From Microbacterium trichothecenolyticum (GTDB taxonomy: Bacteria; Actinomycetota; Actinomycetes; Actinomycetales; Microbacteriaceae), in NCBI RefSeq assembly GCF_000956465.1, contig NZ_JYJA01000038.1:186001-250000 (forward strand): a stretch of DNA of 64,000 nucleotides, read 5' to 3'. This document shows, in pieces, positions 32,999-44,582 of the stretch. The notes below the pieces were generated by a model. It had not been told where the DNA came from and ran no database searches. It saw only the letters and a program-made list of their open reading frames with translations. The position numbers were made by a program, and so were the translations under genes. The first letter of the stretch is position 1; every line of letters starts with the position of its first letter.

Positions 32999-34821
32999 CA
33001 GTACTTCCTCTCCATCGGCGGGTAGTTCAATTCGCCCTTTTCGTTCTTCGTGAAGACGACCGGCTTCCAGCCCAGGCGGATGTGGTCTTCGGCGTTCGAC
33101 GAGTGCGGGTCGCCCGACAGGTACGCCATCGTGTGCTGCATGTAGTTCTCATCGTCGCGCTTCGGGAAGTCGTCGCGCATGTGGCCGCCGCGGCTCTCCT
33201 GACGGTTCTTCGCGGTGACGACGACGACCTCGGCGATGTCGAGGAGGAAGCCGAGCTCGACGGCCTCGAGCAGGTCGGTGTTGAACCGCTTGCCCTTGTC
33301 GTCGACGTGCACGTTCTTGTACCGCTCGCGCAGCTCTTCGATCGTGAGGAGCACCTCGCCCAGCGACTCGTCGGTGCGGAACACCTGGGCCTTGCGGTCC
33401 ATCTCGTCCTGCAGCGTCTTGCGCAGGACCGCGATGCGCTCGGTGCCCGGGTTGTTGCGCAGGCCCTCGATGAGGTTGCGCACCTCGGCCGCGGGGTCTT
33501 CGGGGAGCGGCACGAAGTCGGCGGTCTGCACGTACTCGACGGCGTTGCGGCCGGCGCGCTTGCCGAAGACGTTGATGTCGAGCAGCGAGTTGGTGCCGAG
33601 GCGGTTCGAGCCGTGCACCGAGACGCACGCGCACTCGCCCGCGGCGTAGAGGCCGGGCACGACCGTCGTGTTGTCGCTCAGCACCTGCGCGTCGTTGTTC
33701 GTCGGGATGCCGCCCATCGCGTAGTGCGCGGTGGGCATGACGGGCACCGGCTCGACCACGGGGTCGACGCCCAGGTAGGTGCGGGCGAACTCGGTGATGT
33801 CGGGGAGCTTCGTCTCGAGGACCTCGGCGCCCAGGTGCGTGCAGTCCAGCAGCACGTAGTCGCGGTGGGGTCCGGCGCCGCGGCCCTCTGCGACCTCCTG
33901 CACCATGCATCGGCTGACGATGTCGCGCGGGGCGAGGTCCTTGATGGTCGGGGCGTACCGCTCCATGAACCGCTCGCCGCTCACGTTGCGCAGGATCGCG
34001 CCTTCGCCGCGGGCGCCTTCGGTGAGGAGGATGCCGAGCCCGGCGAGGCCGGTCGGGTGGAACTGGAAGAACTCCATGTCCTCCAGCGGCAGGCCCTTGC
34101 GCCAGATGATGCCGACGCCGTCACCGGTGAGGGTGTGCGCGTTCGAGGTCGTCTTGAAGATCTTGCCGAAGCCGCCCGTCGCGAAGATGACGGCCTTCGA
34201 CTGGAAGACGTGCAGGTCGCCCGTGGCGAGCTCGTAGGCGACGACGCCTGCGATCTGCTTGTCCGTGCCCTCGCCGACCGTGATCAGGTCGAGCACGTAG
34301 AACTCGTTGAAGAAGTTGATGCCGAGCTTGACGCAGTTCTGGAACAGCGTCTGCAGGATCATGTGGCCGGTGCGGTCGGCCGCGTAGCAGGCGCGGCGCA
34401 CGGGGGTCTTGCCGTGGTCGGCGGTGTGGCCGCCGAAGCGACGCTGGTCGATCTTGCCCTCGGGCGTGCGGTTGAACGGCAGACCCATGTTCTCGAGGTC
34501 GATGACCGCGTCGATGGCCTCCTTCGCCAGGATCTCGGCCGCGTCCTGGTCGACGAGGTAGTCGCCGCCCTTGACGGTGTCGAAGGTGTGCCACTCCCAC
34601 GAGTCCTCTTCGACGTTGGCCAGGGCCGCCGCCATGCCGCCCTGCGCCGCGCCGGTGTGCGATCGGGTGGGGTACAGCTTCGAGATGACGGCCGTCTTCG
34701 CCCCGGGGCCGGCCTCGATCGCGGCGCGCATGCCGGCGCCGCCGGCGCCCACGATGACGATGTCGAACTGGTGGTAGTGGACGCCGTCCTTGACGTAGCT
34801 GTCGGTGGTCTCAGTGCTCAC
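32998..34821 (-). CDS. sdhA: Succinate dehydrogenase flavoprotein subunit
   Basis: The 607-residue catalytic subunit oxidises succinate to fumarate. [20 protein letters not shown] near residue 20 binds [20 protein letters not shown] contains the His that carries covalent FAD, and [20 protein letters not shown] and the [17 protein letters not shown] segment line the active site. The GTG at 34821 is the only suitable start; the longer frame overlaps sdhD. It lies 44 bases after sdhD. Confidence 0.96.
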   Translation of the reverse strand: MSTETTDSYVKDGVHYHQFDIVIVGAGGAGMRAAIEAGPGAKTAVISKLYPTRSHTGAAQGGMAAALANVEEDSWEWHTFDTVKGGDYLVDQDAAEILAKEAIDAVIDLENMGLPFNRTPEGKIDQRRFGGHTADHGKTPVRRACYAADRTGHMILQTLFQNCVKLGINFFNEFYVLDLITVGEGTDKQIAGVVAYELATGDLHVFQSKAVIFATGGFGKIFKTTSNAHTLTGDGVGIIWRKGLPLEDMEFFQFHPTGLAGLGILLTEGARGEGAILRNVSGERFMERYAPTIKDLAPRDIVSRCMVQEVAEGRGAGPHRDYVLLDCTHLGAEVLETKLPDITEFARTYLGVDPVVEPVPVMPTAHYAMGGIPTNNDAQVLSDNTTVVPGLYAAGECACVSVHGSNRLGTNSLLDINVFGKRAGRNAVEYVQTADFVPLPEDPAAEVRNLIEGLRNNPGTERIAVLRKTLQDEMDRKAQVFRTDESLGEVLLTIEELRERYKNVHVDDKGKRFNTDLLEAVELGFLLDIAEVVVVTAKNRQESRGGHMRDDFPKRDDENYMQHTMAYLSGDPHSSNAEDHIRLGWKPVVFTKNEKGELNYPPMERKY

Positions 34822-34865
34822 GCTGGGTGCTTTCGATGGTCGATGCTCGGGGGTCGCCCGAATGC

Positions 34866-35315
34866 TTAGCCGCAGATGCTGATGATGGTGTCGGACGCGG
34901 TCTCGGCGTCGAAGCCGATGCACGGGTCGAACGTGAAGACGACGAGCGTGCCGAGCACGATCAGGAACGCGGCAGCCAGGCCGAGCGCCCAGACCAGCAC
35001 GCGGCGGGTGCCGGCGTGGGTCACGTAGTCGTTGACGATCGTGCGCATGCCGTTCGCGCCGTGGATCAGCGCGAGCCACAGCATGAGGACGTCCCACCAC
35101 TGCCAGAACGGCGTGGCGTACTTGCCGGCGACGAACGCGAAGTCGATGCCGTGGATGCCCTCGCCCACCATCAGGTTCACGAAGAGGTGGCCGAAGATGA
35201 GGACCACGAGCAGCACGCCCGAGGCGCGCATGTAGACCCAGCCCCACTTCTCGAGGTTGGCGCCCCGACGGCGGACGGCGGCGCGCGGAGCGCGCGGTTC
35301 GGCGATGGCGGTCAT
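34866..35315 (-). CDS. sdhD: Succinate dehydrogenase membrane anchor subunit
   Basis: The 149-residue protein has three transmembrane helices: [40 protein letters not shown] and [20 protein letters not shown]. His in GHLF and in IHGANGMR are the probable haem ligands. It anchors SdhAB and helps form the quinone site. The ATG overlaps the sdhC stop codon (TGATG). Confidence 0.92.
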   Translation of the reverse strand: MTAIAEPRAPRAAVRRRGANLEKWGWVYMRASGVLLVVLIFGHLFVNLMVGEGIHGIDFAFVAGKYATPFWQWWDVLMLWLALIHGANGMRTIVNDYVTHAGTRRVLVWALGLAAAFLIVLGTLVVFTFDPCIGFDAETASDTIISICG

Positions 35316-35746
35316 CAGTGGCCCCCTCCCGGAGCGAAGGCGAGCATGAGGTGACGCGGCACGAAGCCCAGCATCGTCACGGCCCACAGGCCCAGCACGC
35401 CCCACCACAGCTGGCGCTGGTGGCGTGTGGCCCACGACCACATGTCGACCAGGATGATGCGCAGGCCGTTGTACGCGTGGTACGCGATGGCGCCGACGAG
35501 GGCGACCTCGCCGAGGGCCATCACCGGGTTCTTGTAGGTGCCGATCACCGCGTCGTACGCCTCGGGCGACACCCGGATGAGCGCCGTGTCGAGGATGTGG
35601 ACGAGCAGGAAGAAGAAGATGGCGACGCCGGTGATGCGGTGCAGCACCCACGACCACATGCCTTCGTTCCCGCGGTAGAGCGTGCCGCGGGGAACTCGGG
35701 AGGTGGTCTCGGATACCGACGGTGTGACGCGTGCTGGTGCAGACAC
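35315..35746 (-). CDS. sdhC: Succinate dehydrogenase cytochrome b556 subunit
   Basis: The 143-residue membrane subunit is recognised from [19 protein letters not shown], with the conserved Ser and His-Arg before helix 1, and from [18 protein letters not shown] and [14 protein letters not shown], the haem-binding helix. The GTG at 35746 is chosen because AAGGAGG lies 6 bases upstream. It is the first gene of sdhCDAB. A TAGGAT hexamer on the same strand at 35864-35869 could be its promoter. Confidence 0.92.
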   Translation of the reverse strand: MSAPARVTPSVSETTSRVPRGTLYRGNEGMWSWVLHRITGVAIFFFLLVHILDTALIRVSPEAYDAVIGTYKNPVMALGEVALVGAIAYHAYNGLRIILVDMWSWATRHQRQLWWGVLGLWAVTMLGFVPRHLMLAFAPGGGH

Positions 35747-35972
35747 GTCCGTCCTCCTTGGATCGAAACACGATGGGGCTGGCCTCGGACTGCGAGGACG
35801 GCCCCCGAAGAGGGCCCGGAACCGTGGGCTTCGGGCCGTCGGCGTCACGCGGGCGCTGCGACCATCCTATTCCCGCATTTCGCGGACAGGCGACGAAGGC
35901 GACCCTTACGCCCCCTCCATCCGGAGGGATCTTCACGACGGGAAAGAACCCCGGTTGTTTCGCCGATCCCGC

Positions 35973-35978
35973 TAGCCT
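35973..35978 (+). promoter_or_regulatory. Leaderless-type -10 hexamer (TAGCCT)
   Basis: TAGCCT is followed by 6 bases and the ATG at 35985. The rest of the 238-base divergent region 35747-35984 shows no gene. Confidence 0.5.
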
Positions 35979-35984
35979 GGTGCC

Positions 35985-37100
35985 ATGCCCGGACCCATCG
36001 ACGATTTCTACGCCGTGATCCCCGCCGGCGGCATCGGCAGCAGGCTGTGGCCGCTGTCGCGCGCCGATGCGCCGAAGTTCCTCCACGACCTCACCGGCTC
36101 TGGCCGCACGCTGCTGCGCGATACATGGGACCGCCTCGAGCCGCTCGCCGGGCCCGATCGCATCGCCGTCGTGACCGGCCGAGCACACCGTGCCGCCGTG
36201 GAGAGGGAGCTCCCCGGGATCCCGGACAAGAACGTCTTCCTCGAGTCGGAGCCTCGCGACTCGACGGCCGCCATCGGCCTGGCCGCCGCGATCCTCTCGC
36301 GCCGCGAGCCCGACGTGATCATCGGCTCCTTCGCCGCCGACCACGTCATCCGCGTGCCGCAGCTGTTCGAGTGGGCGGTGAACCAGGCGGTCGCCACCGC
36401 GCGCGAGGGCTACATCTGCACCATCGGCATCCAGCCCTCCGAGCCGTCCGTCGGCTTCGGCTACATCAAGAAGAGCACCGCGCTGAAGGTCGAGGGGGCG
36501 CCCGAGGCAGCCCTGGTCGAGAGCTTCGTCGAGAAGCCCGACCTCGAGACGGCGAAGGAGTACTTCGCGGACCGCAACTACCTGTGGAACGCCGGCATGT
36601 TCATCTCGCGGGCCGACGTGCTGCTCGGCGAGATCGCCGAGAATGAGCCTCACCTCTATGCGGGACTCATGGATCTCGCCGAGGCCTGGGACGACCGGGA
36701 TGAGCGCGGACCGGTGGTCGACCGGGTCTGGCCGACGCTCAAGAAGGTCGCGATCGACTACACCGTCGCCGAGCCCGCCGCCGCGAAGGGGCGCCTCGCC
36801 GTCATCCCCGGCCACTTCGACTGGGACGACGTGGGTGACTTCGCGAGTCTCGCCAAGCTCAACTCACACGGCCGCAAGAACGACCTCGCCATCCTCGGCG
36901 AGAACGCCCGCATCCTGTCGGATGCCGCCAGCGGCATCGTCGTGAGCCAGACCCGGCGGGTCATCAGCCTCATCGGGGTCCGGGACATCGTCGTGGTCGA
37001 CACCGAGGATGCGCTGCTGGTCACCACGAGCGAGCACGCGCAGCGCGTGAAGGGCGTCGTGGACGCGCTCAAGCTCAGCGGTCGCGGCGAAGTGCTGTGA
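35985..37100 (+). CDS. Mannose-1-phosphate guanylyltransferase
   Basis: The 371-residue nucleotidyltransferase makes GDP-mannose for glycan and glycolipid synthesis. Recognised from YAVIPAGGIGSRLWPLSRADAPKF (nucleotide-binding GG-x-G-S-R-LWPLSR), GSFAADHVIRV with the metal Asp, VEKPDLETAKEYF and YLWNAGMFISRADVLL, and FDWDDVGDF near 290. It lacks the C-terminal isomerase half of bifunctional enzymes. A TAGCCT hexamer lies 6 bases before the ATG and a U-tailed terminator follows. Confidence 0.92.
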   Translation: MPGPIDDFYAVIPAGGIGSRLWPLSRADAPKFLHDLTGSGRTLLRDTWDRLEPLAGPDRIAVVTGRAHRAAVERELPGIPDKNVFLESEPRDSTAAIGLAAAILSRREPDVIIGSFAADHVIRVPQLFEWAVNQAVATAREGYICTIGIQPSEPSVGFGYIKKSTALKVEGAPEAALVESFVEKPDLETAKEYFADRNYLWNAGMFISRADVLLGEIAENEPHLYAGLMDLAEAWDDRDERGPVVDRVWPTLKKVAIDYTVAEPAAAKGRLAVIPGHFDWDDVGDFASLAKLNSHGRKNDLAILGENARILSDAASGIVVSQTRRVISLIGVRDIVVVDTEDALLVTTSEHAQRVKGVVDALKLSGRGEVL

Positions 37101-37103
37101 AAT

Positions 37104-37132
37104 CGGATGCCGCGGCCCGCGGCATCCGTTTT
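37104..37132 (+). terminator. Intrinsic terminator with U-tract
   Basis: A 12-bp stem (CGGATGCCGCGG and complement) with a 1-base centre is followed by TTTTCC. It ends the guanylyltransferase transcript. Confidence 0.85.
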
Positions 37133-37279
37133 CCCCGATCCTCTGCTCATCTGAGCGGGATATTGCGTCTTTGTAACCTTTCGCGAACGACGCCTCACGA
37201 TGCATGCAACCGCGCCGTCACAGTGGGTAACTTTGTGCAGTCCCCGTGAAGGACGCGGGGGAACGTAGTGGAGGCTGAG

Positions 37280-38425
37280 TTGACCATCTCACGCACCAAG
37301 AAGCTCGTCGGCGTCACCGTCGCCGCGGGCATGCTGATCGCCCTCGCCGGCTGCGGCTCCGCCCCTGAGGAGACCGAATCCACGGGAGACGCCGGAAACG
37401 TCGTCGAGGGCTTCACCCCCTGCCTCGTGTCGGACGACGGCGGCTTCAACGACAAGTCGTTCAACCAGTCCGCGAAGGAAGGCATGGACCGCGCCGCAGA
37501 GGAGCTCGGCGTCAAGCCCATCGAGGTCGAGTCCAGCTCGGCCAACGACTACGCCCCGAACCTCGAGAACCTCATCGCCGAGGGCTGCACGTTCATCATC
37601 TCGGTCGGCTTCAAGCTCTCGGCCGACACGGTCGCCTCCGCGCTCGCGAACCCCGACGTGAACTACGCGATCATCGACGACCGGGCCGACAACAGCGGCA
37701 AGACGGGTGACGACGGCAAGGAGACCGGCGACGGCACCACCGACGCGCCGAACATCAAGCCGCTCCTGTTCGACACGGTCCAGGCTGCGTACCTCGGCGG
37801 CTACGCCGCGGCCGCGTGGTCGGCGCAGGCCGGCGTCAACAAGGTCGGCACGTTCGGCGGTATCCCGATCCCGCCCGTCACCATCTTCATGGACGGCTTC
37901 ATCGACGGCGTCGAGAAGTACAACGAGGACAAGGGCGCCGCGGTCGAGACCTACGGCTGGGACGTCGACGCGCAGGAAGGCTCGATGACCGGCGGCTTCG
38001 CCGCGAACGACACCGCCAAGCAGACCGCGCAGGGCATCCTCGACCAGGGCGTCGACGTGATCCTCCCGGTCGGCGGCCCGATCTACCAGAGCGCGCGCGA
38101 CGCCATCACCGACGCGGGCAGCGGCACCGTCATGCTCGGTGTCGACTCCGACCTCGCCAAGGCCGACCCCTCGGTCGCCGACATGGTGCTCGTCTCGATC
38201 ATGAAGCGCATCGACGAGGCCGTCTACCAGGCGACGATGGAGGCCTCGTCCGGTGACTTCGACCCCGCGACCTACATCGGCACGCTCGAGAACGAGGGCG
38301 TGGGCCTGTCGGGCTTCGGCTCGTTCGAGTCGCAGCTGCCGGAGGGCCTGCTCGATGAGCTCGCCGCCCTCCAGGAGCAGATCATCTCGGGCGACCTCGA
38401 GGTGACCTCGCCCAGCTCGCCGTAA
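37280..38425 (+). CDS. BMP-family nucleoside-binding lipoprotein
   Basis: The protein of 381 residues is the substrate-binding part of a nucleoside ABC importer. The signal peptide TISRTKKLVGVTVAAGMLIA ends at the lipobox LAGC, so the mature protein is a lipoprotein on the outer face of the membrane. SDDGGFNDKSFNQSAKEGM is the BMP/Med family opening and INKVGTFGG-like NKVGTFGGIPIPPVTIFMDG the central one. I chose TTG at 37280 because GGAGG lies 5 bases upstream and it gives a clean signal peptide; GTG at 37268 is the alternative. The permease and salvage genes downstream support nucleoside uptake. Confidence 0.9.
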   Translation: MTISRTKKLVGVTVAAGMLIALAGCGSAPEETESTGDAGNVVEGFTPCLVSDDGGFNDKSFNQSAKEGMDRAAEELGVKPIEVESSSANDYAPNLENLIAEGCTFIISVGFKLSADTVASALANPDVNYAIIDDRADNSGKTGDDGKETGDGTTDAPNIKPLLFDTVQAAYLGGYAAAAWSAQAGVNKVGTFGGIPIPPVTIFMDGFIDGVEKYNEDKGAAVETYGWDVDAQEGSMTGGFAANDTAKQTAQGILDQGVDVILPVGGPIYQSARDAITDAGSGTVMLGVDSDLAKADPSVADMVLVSIMKRIDEAVYQATMEASSGDFDPATYIGTLENEGVGLSGFGSFESQLPEGLLDELAALQEQIISGDLEVTSPSSP

Positions 38426-38441
38426 GGCAGCAGGAACAGCG

Positions 38442-38479
38442 GAACGCGGCCGGGTGGACGATTCCACCCGGCCGCGTTC
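38442..38479 (+). terminator. Hairpin between the lipoprotein and ATPase genes
   Basis: A perfect 17-bp stem (GAACGCGGCCGGGTGGA) with a 4-base loop is followed by TTCTTCCC. It probably stops most transcripts after the binding-protein gene, giving it higher expression than the importer genes. Confidence 0.75.
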
Positions 38480-38524
38480 TTCCCGCCGCCGTCAGATGGA
38501 TGGCGCCGCGGCCGACAGCATATA

Positions 38525-38530
38525 TAGGGT
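38525..38530 (+). promoter_or_regulatory. Leaderless-type -10 hexamer for the importer ATPase (TAGGGT)
   Basis: TAGGGT, within TATATAGGGT, is followed by 6 bases and the ATG at 38537. This gives the importer/salvage operon its own promoter after the hairpin. Confidence 0.55.
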
Positions 38531-38536
38531 GCACAT

Positions 38537-40051
38537 ATGAAGCTCGAGCTCCGTGGGATCACGAAGCGTTTCGGGTCCCTCGTCGCGAACGACCACATCG
38601 ATCTCGTGGTCCAGCCGGGAGAGATCCATGCCCTTCTCGGCGAGAACGGCGCCGGCAAATCGACACTCATGAACGTGCTCTACGGCCTCTACCAGGCCGA
38701 TGAGGGCGAGATCCTGCTGGACGACGTCGTCCAGCACTTCCGGGGCCCCGGCGACGCGATGAACTCGGGCATCGGCATGGTGCACCAGCACTTCATGCTC
38801 ATCCCGGTCTTCACCGTCGCCGAGAACGTGATGCTGGGGCACGAGAACACGAAGGCGCTCGGCGCCCTCGACCTCGCCAAGGCCCGCCAGCACGTGCGCG
38901 CGGTCGCCGACCGCTTCGGGTTCGAGGTCGATCCGGACGCCATCGTCGGCGATCTCCCCGTCGGCGTGCAGCAGCGGGTCGAGATCATCAAAGCGTTGTC
39001 GCGCGACGCGAAGGTGCTCGTGTTCGACGAGCCGACCGCCGTGCTCACGCCGCAGGAGACCGACGAGCTGATGACGATCATGAAGCAGCTGCGCGATGAG
39101 GGCACCTCGATCGTCTTCATCACCCACAAGCTGCGCGAGGTGCGCGCGGTCGCCGATCGCATCACCGTCATCCGCCTCGGCAAGGTCGTCGGCGAGGCCT
39201 CACCGACCGCGTCCAACGCGGAGCTCGCTTCTCTCATGGTCGGCCGCGCGGTCGAGCTCACCGTCCACAAGGGCCCGCCCCAGCCCGGCGAGGGCGGACT
39301 CGAGGTGCGCGATCTCCGCGTCGTCACCGCGAACGGCACCGTCGTCGTCGACGACGTGAGCTTCGACGTCCGCCCCGGCGAGATCCTCGCTGTCGCGGGC
39401 GTTCAGGGCAACGGCCAGACCGAGCTCATCGAGGCCATGGTGGGCCTCGGGGAGCGCGTGAGCGGGTCGATCGAGCTCAGCGGCGTCGAGCTGGTGGGCA
39501 AGAGCGTGCGCGGCATCCTCGACGAGGGTGTCGGGTTCGTGCCCGAGGATCGCACCGAGGACGGCCTCGTGGGCACCTTCACGGTCGCCGAGAACCTCAT
39601 CCTCGACCGGTCCGGCGACAAGGCCTTCGTATCGGGCGGCACGATCCGCCGCGGCGTGCTCGACGACTTCGCCAAGGCGCGCATCACCGAGTACGACATC
39701 CGCACGCAGGGCCCTTACGTCCCCGCCGGGACACTGTCCGGCGGAAACCAGCAGAAGGTCGTGATCGCGCGCGAGATGAGCCGCGAGCTGAAGCTGCTCG
39801 TCGCGGCGCAGCCGACGCGCGGCGTCGACGTCGGCTCGATCGAGTTCATCCACAAGCGCATCGTCGAGACGCGGGACGCCGGCATCCCGGTCGTGGTCGT
39901 CTCGACCGAGCTCGACGAGGTCGCGGCCCTCGCCGACCGCATCGCGGTGATGTACCGCGGAGCGATCGTCGGCATCGTGCCCGGCGACACCCCCCGAGAC
40001 GTTCTCGGCCTCATGATGGCCGGCGAGAAGCCCGAGGAGGCCGTCGCGTGA
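38537..40051 (+). CDS. Nucleoside ABC importer ATPase, tandem NBDs
   Basis: The 504-residue protein has two ATPase domains. The first has a normal Walker A GENGAGKST near residue 36 and Walker B VLVFDEPTAVL. The second has the degenerate Walker A GVQGNGQTEL and the signature LSGGNQQKVVIAREM with AAQPTRGVD, both usual for the RbsA/NupO-type importer ATPases. It energises the two permeases encoded next. The stop overlaps the GTG of the first permease gene (GTGA). Confidence 0.93.
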   Translation: MKLELRGITKRFGSLVANDHIDLVVQPGEIHALLGENGAGKSTLMNVLYGLYQADEGEILLDDVVQHFRGPGDAMNSGIGMVHQHFMLIPVFTVAENVMLGHENTKALGALDLAKARQHVRAVADRFGFEVDPDAIVGDLPVGVQQRVEIIKALSRDAKVLVFDEPTAVLTPQETDELMTIMKQLRDEGTSIVFITHKLREVRAVADRITVIRLGKVVGEASPTASNAELASLMVGRAVELTVHKGPPQPGEGGLEVRDLRVVTANGTVVVDDVSFDVRPGEILAVAGVQGNGQTELIEAMVGLGERVSGSIELSGVELVGKSVRGILDEGVGFVPEDRTEDGLVGTFTVAENLILDRSGDKAFVSGGTIRRGVLDDFAKARITEYDIRTQGPYVPAGTLSGGNQQKVVIAREMSRELKLLVAAQPTRGVDVGSIEFIHKRIVETRDAGIPVVVVSTELDEVAALADRIAVMYRGAIVGIVPGDTPRDVLGLMMAGEKPEEAVA

Positions 40052-41415
40052 ACGACCAGAACCCCGCTGCGAGCGGCGACCCGCTCAAGGGGCTGCCGGC
40101 AGATCAGCTCCCGCCCGTTTCGGGCCCGCTCACAGGTTCGCCGGACCTCCCGGGACCCACGCCCGACGCGCCCGGCGCCGTCGACGGCGAGGTGCCCGCG
40201 CCGCCGCGTCAGAACGTCTTCATCAAGGAGCTGCTGCGCAGCAACTGGGTGACCACCGTGCTCGCGATCGTCGTGGCGATGGTCGTGGGCGGCATCCTGA
40301 TGGCGATCACGAACGAGGAGGTCCAGGCGGCGTCCGGCTACTTCTTCGCGCGACCCGGCGACACCCTCGGCGCCGTCTGGAACGCCGTGTACGGCGGGTA
40401 CGAGGCGCTCTTCCGCGGGGCGATCTACAACCCCCGGGCGAACGACTTCGCGACGCAGATCCGGCCGCTCACCAACACGCTCGGCTTCGCCGCCCCGCTG
40501 ATCGCCGCGGGCCTCGGTGTGGCGCTGGCGTTCCGCGTGGGCCTGTTCAACATCGGTGGCCGCGGCCAGATCCTCATCGCATGTGCGACGGCGGCGCTGT
40601 TCACCTTCAACCTGAACCTGCCGATGTTCCTCCAGCTGCCTCTGACCCTCGCGGCGGGCATCGCCGGCGGTGCGATCTGGGGTGGCATCGTCGGTGTGCT
40701 GAAGGCGCGCACCGGCGCCCACGAGGTGATCCTCACCATCATGCTCAACTACGTCGCGTTCTATCTCGTGACGTGGATGGTGCGCACGCCCGGCATCCTG
40801 CAGCGCCCGGCGGGCGACCAGCCGATCTCGTCGGCCACGCCGTCGAACGCGCAGTTCCCCGACCTCCTCGGACCTCGCTTCCCCCTGCTCGACTGGGGCT
40901 TCGTGATCGTCATCGCGGCCACCGTGTTCGTGTGGTGGCTGGTCGAGCGCTCGAGCCTCGGATTCCGGCTCCGCGCCGTCGGCGAGAACCCGCACGCGGC
41001 CCGGGCGTCCGGCATCTCCGTGCAGCGGATGTACATCTACGCGATGCTCTTCGCCGGTGGCCTCGCGGGTCTGGCCGGCATGAACCAGATCCAGGGCTCG
41101 GTGACCACCGGCTTCGACGGGTACATCGACGCGGGCATCGGCTTCGACGCCATCACCGTCGCCCTCCTCGGTCGCAGCCGGGCATGGGGCGTGTTCGCCG
41201 CCGGCATCCTGTTCGGCGCGCTGAAGGCCGGTTCGTTCACGATGCAGGCCTCGCAGGGCATCCCCGTCGACATCGTGCTCGTGGTGCAGTCGCTCATCGT
41301 CCTGTTCATCGCGGCGCCGCCGCTCATCCGCACGATCTTCTTCCTGCCGAAGACCGATGCCGAGAAGGCCGCCAAGGCGAGAGCCAAGGCTGCGAAGAAG
41401 GCGGTGTCCGCATGA
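40048..41415 (+). CDS. Nucleoside ABC importer permease, first
   Basis: The 455-residue BPD_transp_2 permease has a polar N-terminal region of about 65 residues with many Pro, then about nine helices. GLFNIGGRGQILIACATAAL and HEVILTIMLNYVAFYLVTWM are family landmarks, RLRAVGENPHAARASGI is the ATPase-contact loop and GFDAITVALLGRSRAWGVF the C-terminal core. The C-terminus is Lys/Ala-rich (KAAKARAKAAKKA). The GTG start overlaps the ATPase stop codon. Confidence 0.92.
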   Translation: MNDQNPAASGDPLKGLPADQLPPVSGPLTGSPDLPGPTPDAPGAVDGEVPAPPRQNVFIKELLRSNWVTTVLAIVVAMVVGGILMAITNEEVQAASGYFFARPGDTLGAVWNAVYGGYEALFRGAIYNPRANDFATQIRPLTNTLGFAAPLIAAGLGVALAFRVGLFNIGGRGQILIACATAALFTFNLNLPMFLQLPLTLAAGIAGGAIWGGIVGVLKARTGAHEVILTIMLNYVAFYLVTWMVRTPGILQRPAGDQPISSATPSNAQFPDLLGPRFPLLDWGFVIVIAATVFVWWLVERSSLGFRLRAVGENPHAARASGISVQRMYIYAMLFAGGLAGLAGMNQIQGSVTTGFDGYIDAGIGFDAITVALLGRSRAWGVFAAGILFGALKAGSFTMQASQGIPVDIVLVVQSLIVLFIAAPPLIRTIFFLPKTDAEKAAKARAKAAKKAVSA

Positions 41416-42692
41416 CCGCGCTCGCTCCTGCTCCCGACGGGACGATCCAGCTGGCCACCGTGAAGGTGCGCCACCTGAAGCTGCCGGTGACCCTCGCGAT
41501 CGCGACGGTTCTGCTGGCGCTCCTGTTCCTGTTCGTCCCCCGCAACGGCATCAGCACGTTCCGGCTGAGCGATCCGAGCTCGTCGATCGGCCTGCCGAAC
41601 GTGAGCTTCCCGACCGCGGTGACCTGCTGGGTCCTCATCGGCCTCCTCGTGCTCCTGACGCTCTGGGCGTTCTGGGACTCGGCGAGCTACCGCCGCACCG
41701 GCCTCTGGCTGCCGATCGTGTTCAGCCTCCTCGCCGTGTTCGCGTTCCTCGTGTGGGCCGCCGCCGGCGGGCTCGTGCCTGTCACCGGTCTGCTGTTCGG
41801 TGCGCTGTCGCTGTCGGTCCCGCTGATCTTCGGTGCGCTCGGAGGCGTGATCGGCGAGCGGGTCGGCGTCGTCAACGTGGCGATCGAGGGCCAGTTCCTG
41901 TTCGGCGCGTTCAGCGCCGCGCTGCTTGCGAGCATCACCCACAACCCCTTCGTCGGACTCGTCGGGGCGATGGTGGGCGGCGTGCTCGTGGCGTTCGTCC
42001 TGGCGGCGTTCTCCATCAAATACCTCGTCGACCAGGTGATCGTCGGCGTCGTGCTCAACGTCCTCGTGACCGGCCTGACGGGCTTCCTCTACGGCGCGCT
42101 CCTCGTGCCCAACGAGGCGGACCTCAACCGCCCGGTGCGCTTCACGCGGTGGGAGATCCCGCTGCTCAGCGACATCCCGATCATCGGACCCGTGCTGTTC
42201 AACCAGACGTTCATCGTCTACCTCATGTACATCACGGTCGCGCTCGTCGCCTGGGGCCTCTACCGCACCCGCTGGGGCCTGCGGCTGCGCGCGGTCGGCG
42301 AGCACCCGCAGGCGGCCGACACGGTGGGCATCAAGGTGAACACCAGCCGGTTCTGGAACGTCTCGCTCGCCGGAGCGATCGCCGGTATCGGCGGCGCGTA
42401 CTTCACGCTCGTCTCGGTGGGCCAGTTCACCAAGGAGATGACGGCGGGCCTCGGCTTCATCGCCCTGGCGGCGGTCATCTTCGGCCGCTGGGACCCGATC
42501 CGCGCAACCCTCGCGGCGCTGCTGTTCGGGTTCGCGACGAACCTGCAGAACCTGCTGACCGTGCTGCGTACGCCGATCCCCAGCGAGTTCATGTTGATGC
42601 TGCCGTACCTCGTGACGATCATCGCCGTCGCCGGCTTCGCGGGTCAGATCCGCGGCCCCGCCGCCGCCGGCAAGCCATACATCAAGGGATGA
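41412..42692 (+). CDS. Nucleoside ABC importer permease, second
   Basis: This 426-residue permease is paralogous to the one before it. ERVGVVNVAIEGQFLFGAF, YLVDQVIVGVVLNVLVTGLTG and LRLRAVGEHPQAADTVGIKV correspond to the same landmarks, and LGFIALAAVIFGRWDPIRA forms the C-terminal core. The two permeases make a heterodimeric channel for nucleosides. The ATG overlaps the previous stop codon (ATGA). A GGATGC-type hairpin lies between it and cdd. Confidence 0.92.
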   Translation: MTALAPAPDGTIQLATVKVRHLKLPVTLAIATVLLALLFLFVPRNGISTFRLSDPSSSIGLPNVSFPTAVTCWVLIGLLVLLTLWAFWDSASYRRTGLWLPIVFSLLAVFAFLVWAAAGGLVPVTGLLFGALSLSVPLIFGALGGVIGERVGVVNVAIEGQFLFGAFSAALLASITHNPFVGLVGAMVGGVLVAFVLAAFSIKYLVDQVIVGVVLNVLVTGLTGFLYGALLVPNEADLNRPVRFTRWEIPLLSDIPIIGPVLFNQTFIVYLMYITVALVAWGLYRTRWGLRLRAVGEHPQAADTVGIKVNTSRFWNVSLAGAIAGIGGAYFTLVSVGQFTKEMTAGLGFIALAAVIFGRWDPIRATLAALLFGFATNLQNLLTVLRTPIPSEFMLMLPYLVTIIAVAGFAGQIRGPAAAGKPYIKG

Positions 42693-42719
42693 CGCGGTGC
42701 CTGCCGCGCGTGTGAAGGG

Positions 42720-42748
42720 CGACGGATGCCGGGCCGCGGCATCCGTCG
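42720..42748 (+). terminator. Hairpin between the permease and cdd genes
   Basis: A perfect 12-bp stem (CGACGGATGCCG) with a 5-base loop carries the common CGGATGCC core. There is no U-tract, so it may only attenuate transcription into cdd. Confidence 0.6.
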
Positions 42749-42788
42749 ACCCTCCTGATACCCGACCCGACGCGAACGGAGCGCGCGC

Positions 42789-43186
42789 ATGACCGATATC
42801 GACTGGGATGAGCTGCGCGCCGCGGCGACCGACGCGATGCGGCGGGCGTACGCCCCCTACTCGCGCTACAAGGTCGGCGCCGCCGCCCTCGTGACCGACG
42901 GGCGCATCGTGACCGGCTGCAACGTCGAGAACGCGTCGTACGGCATCACCCTCTGCGCCGAGTGCGGTCTCGTCAGTGAACTCGCGAACTCGGGCGGAGG
43001 GAGCCTCGTCGCCTTCGTCTGCGTCAACGGCCATGGCGACACGATCATGCCGTGCGGCCGCTGCCGGCAGCTGCTCTTCGAATTCGCGATCCCCGGCATG
43101 CTGCTCGAGACGGTGTCCGGCATCAGAACCATCGACGAGGTGCTGCCCGACGCGTTCGGACCCCGCGACCTCGAGGAGGCGACGCG

Positions 43187-43190
<4 letters not shown>
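42789..43190 (+). CDS. cdd: Cytidine deaminase
   Basis: The 133-residue enzyme converts cytidine or deoxycytidine to the uracil form. The zinc and catalytic residues lie in NVENASYGITLCAECG, with Cys-Ala-Glu, and MPCGRCRQLLFEF, which is the tetrameric Cdd pattern. GGAG precedes the ATG. It acts directly on nucleosides taken up by the importer encoded upstream and feeds the phosphorylase encoded next (ATGA overlap). Confidence 0.95.
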
Positions 43191-44488
<1,298 letters not shown>

Positions 44489-44582
44489 GCTGAGTCAGTC
44501 CCGCGGCGGGCCCGACGCGGCGCCCGGGCCGCAGCATCCGTCCGCACCCCCGACTCGCGATCGCAACCGAGGAGAACCCCCA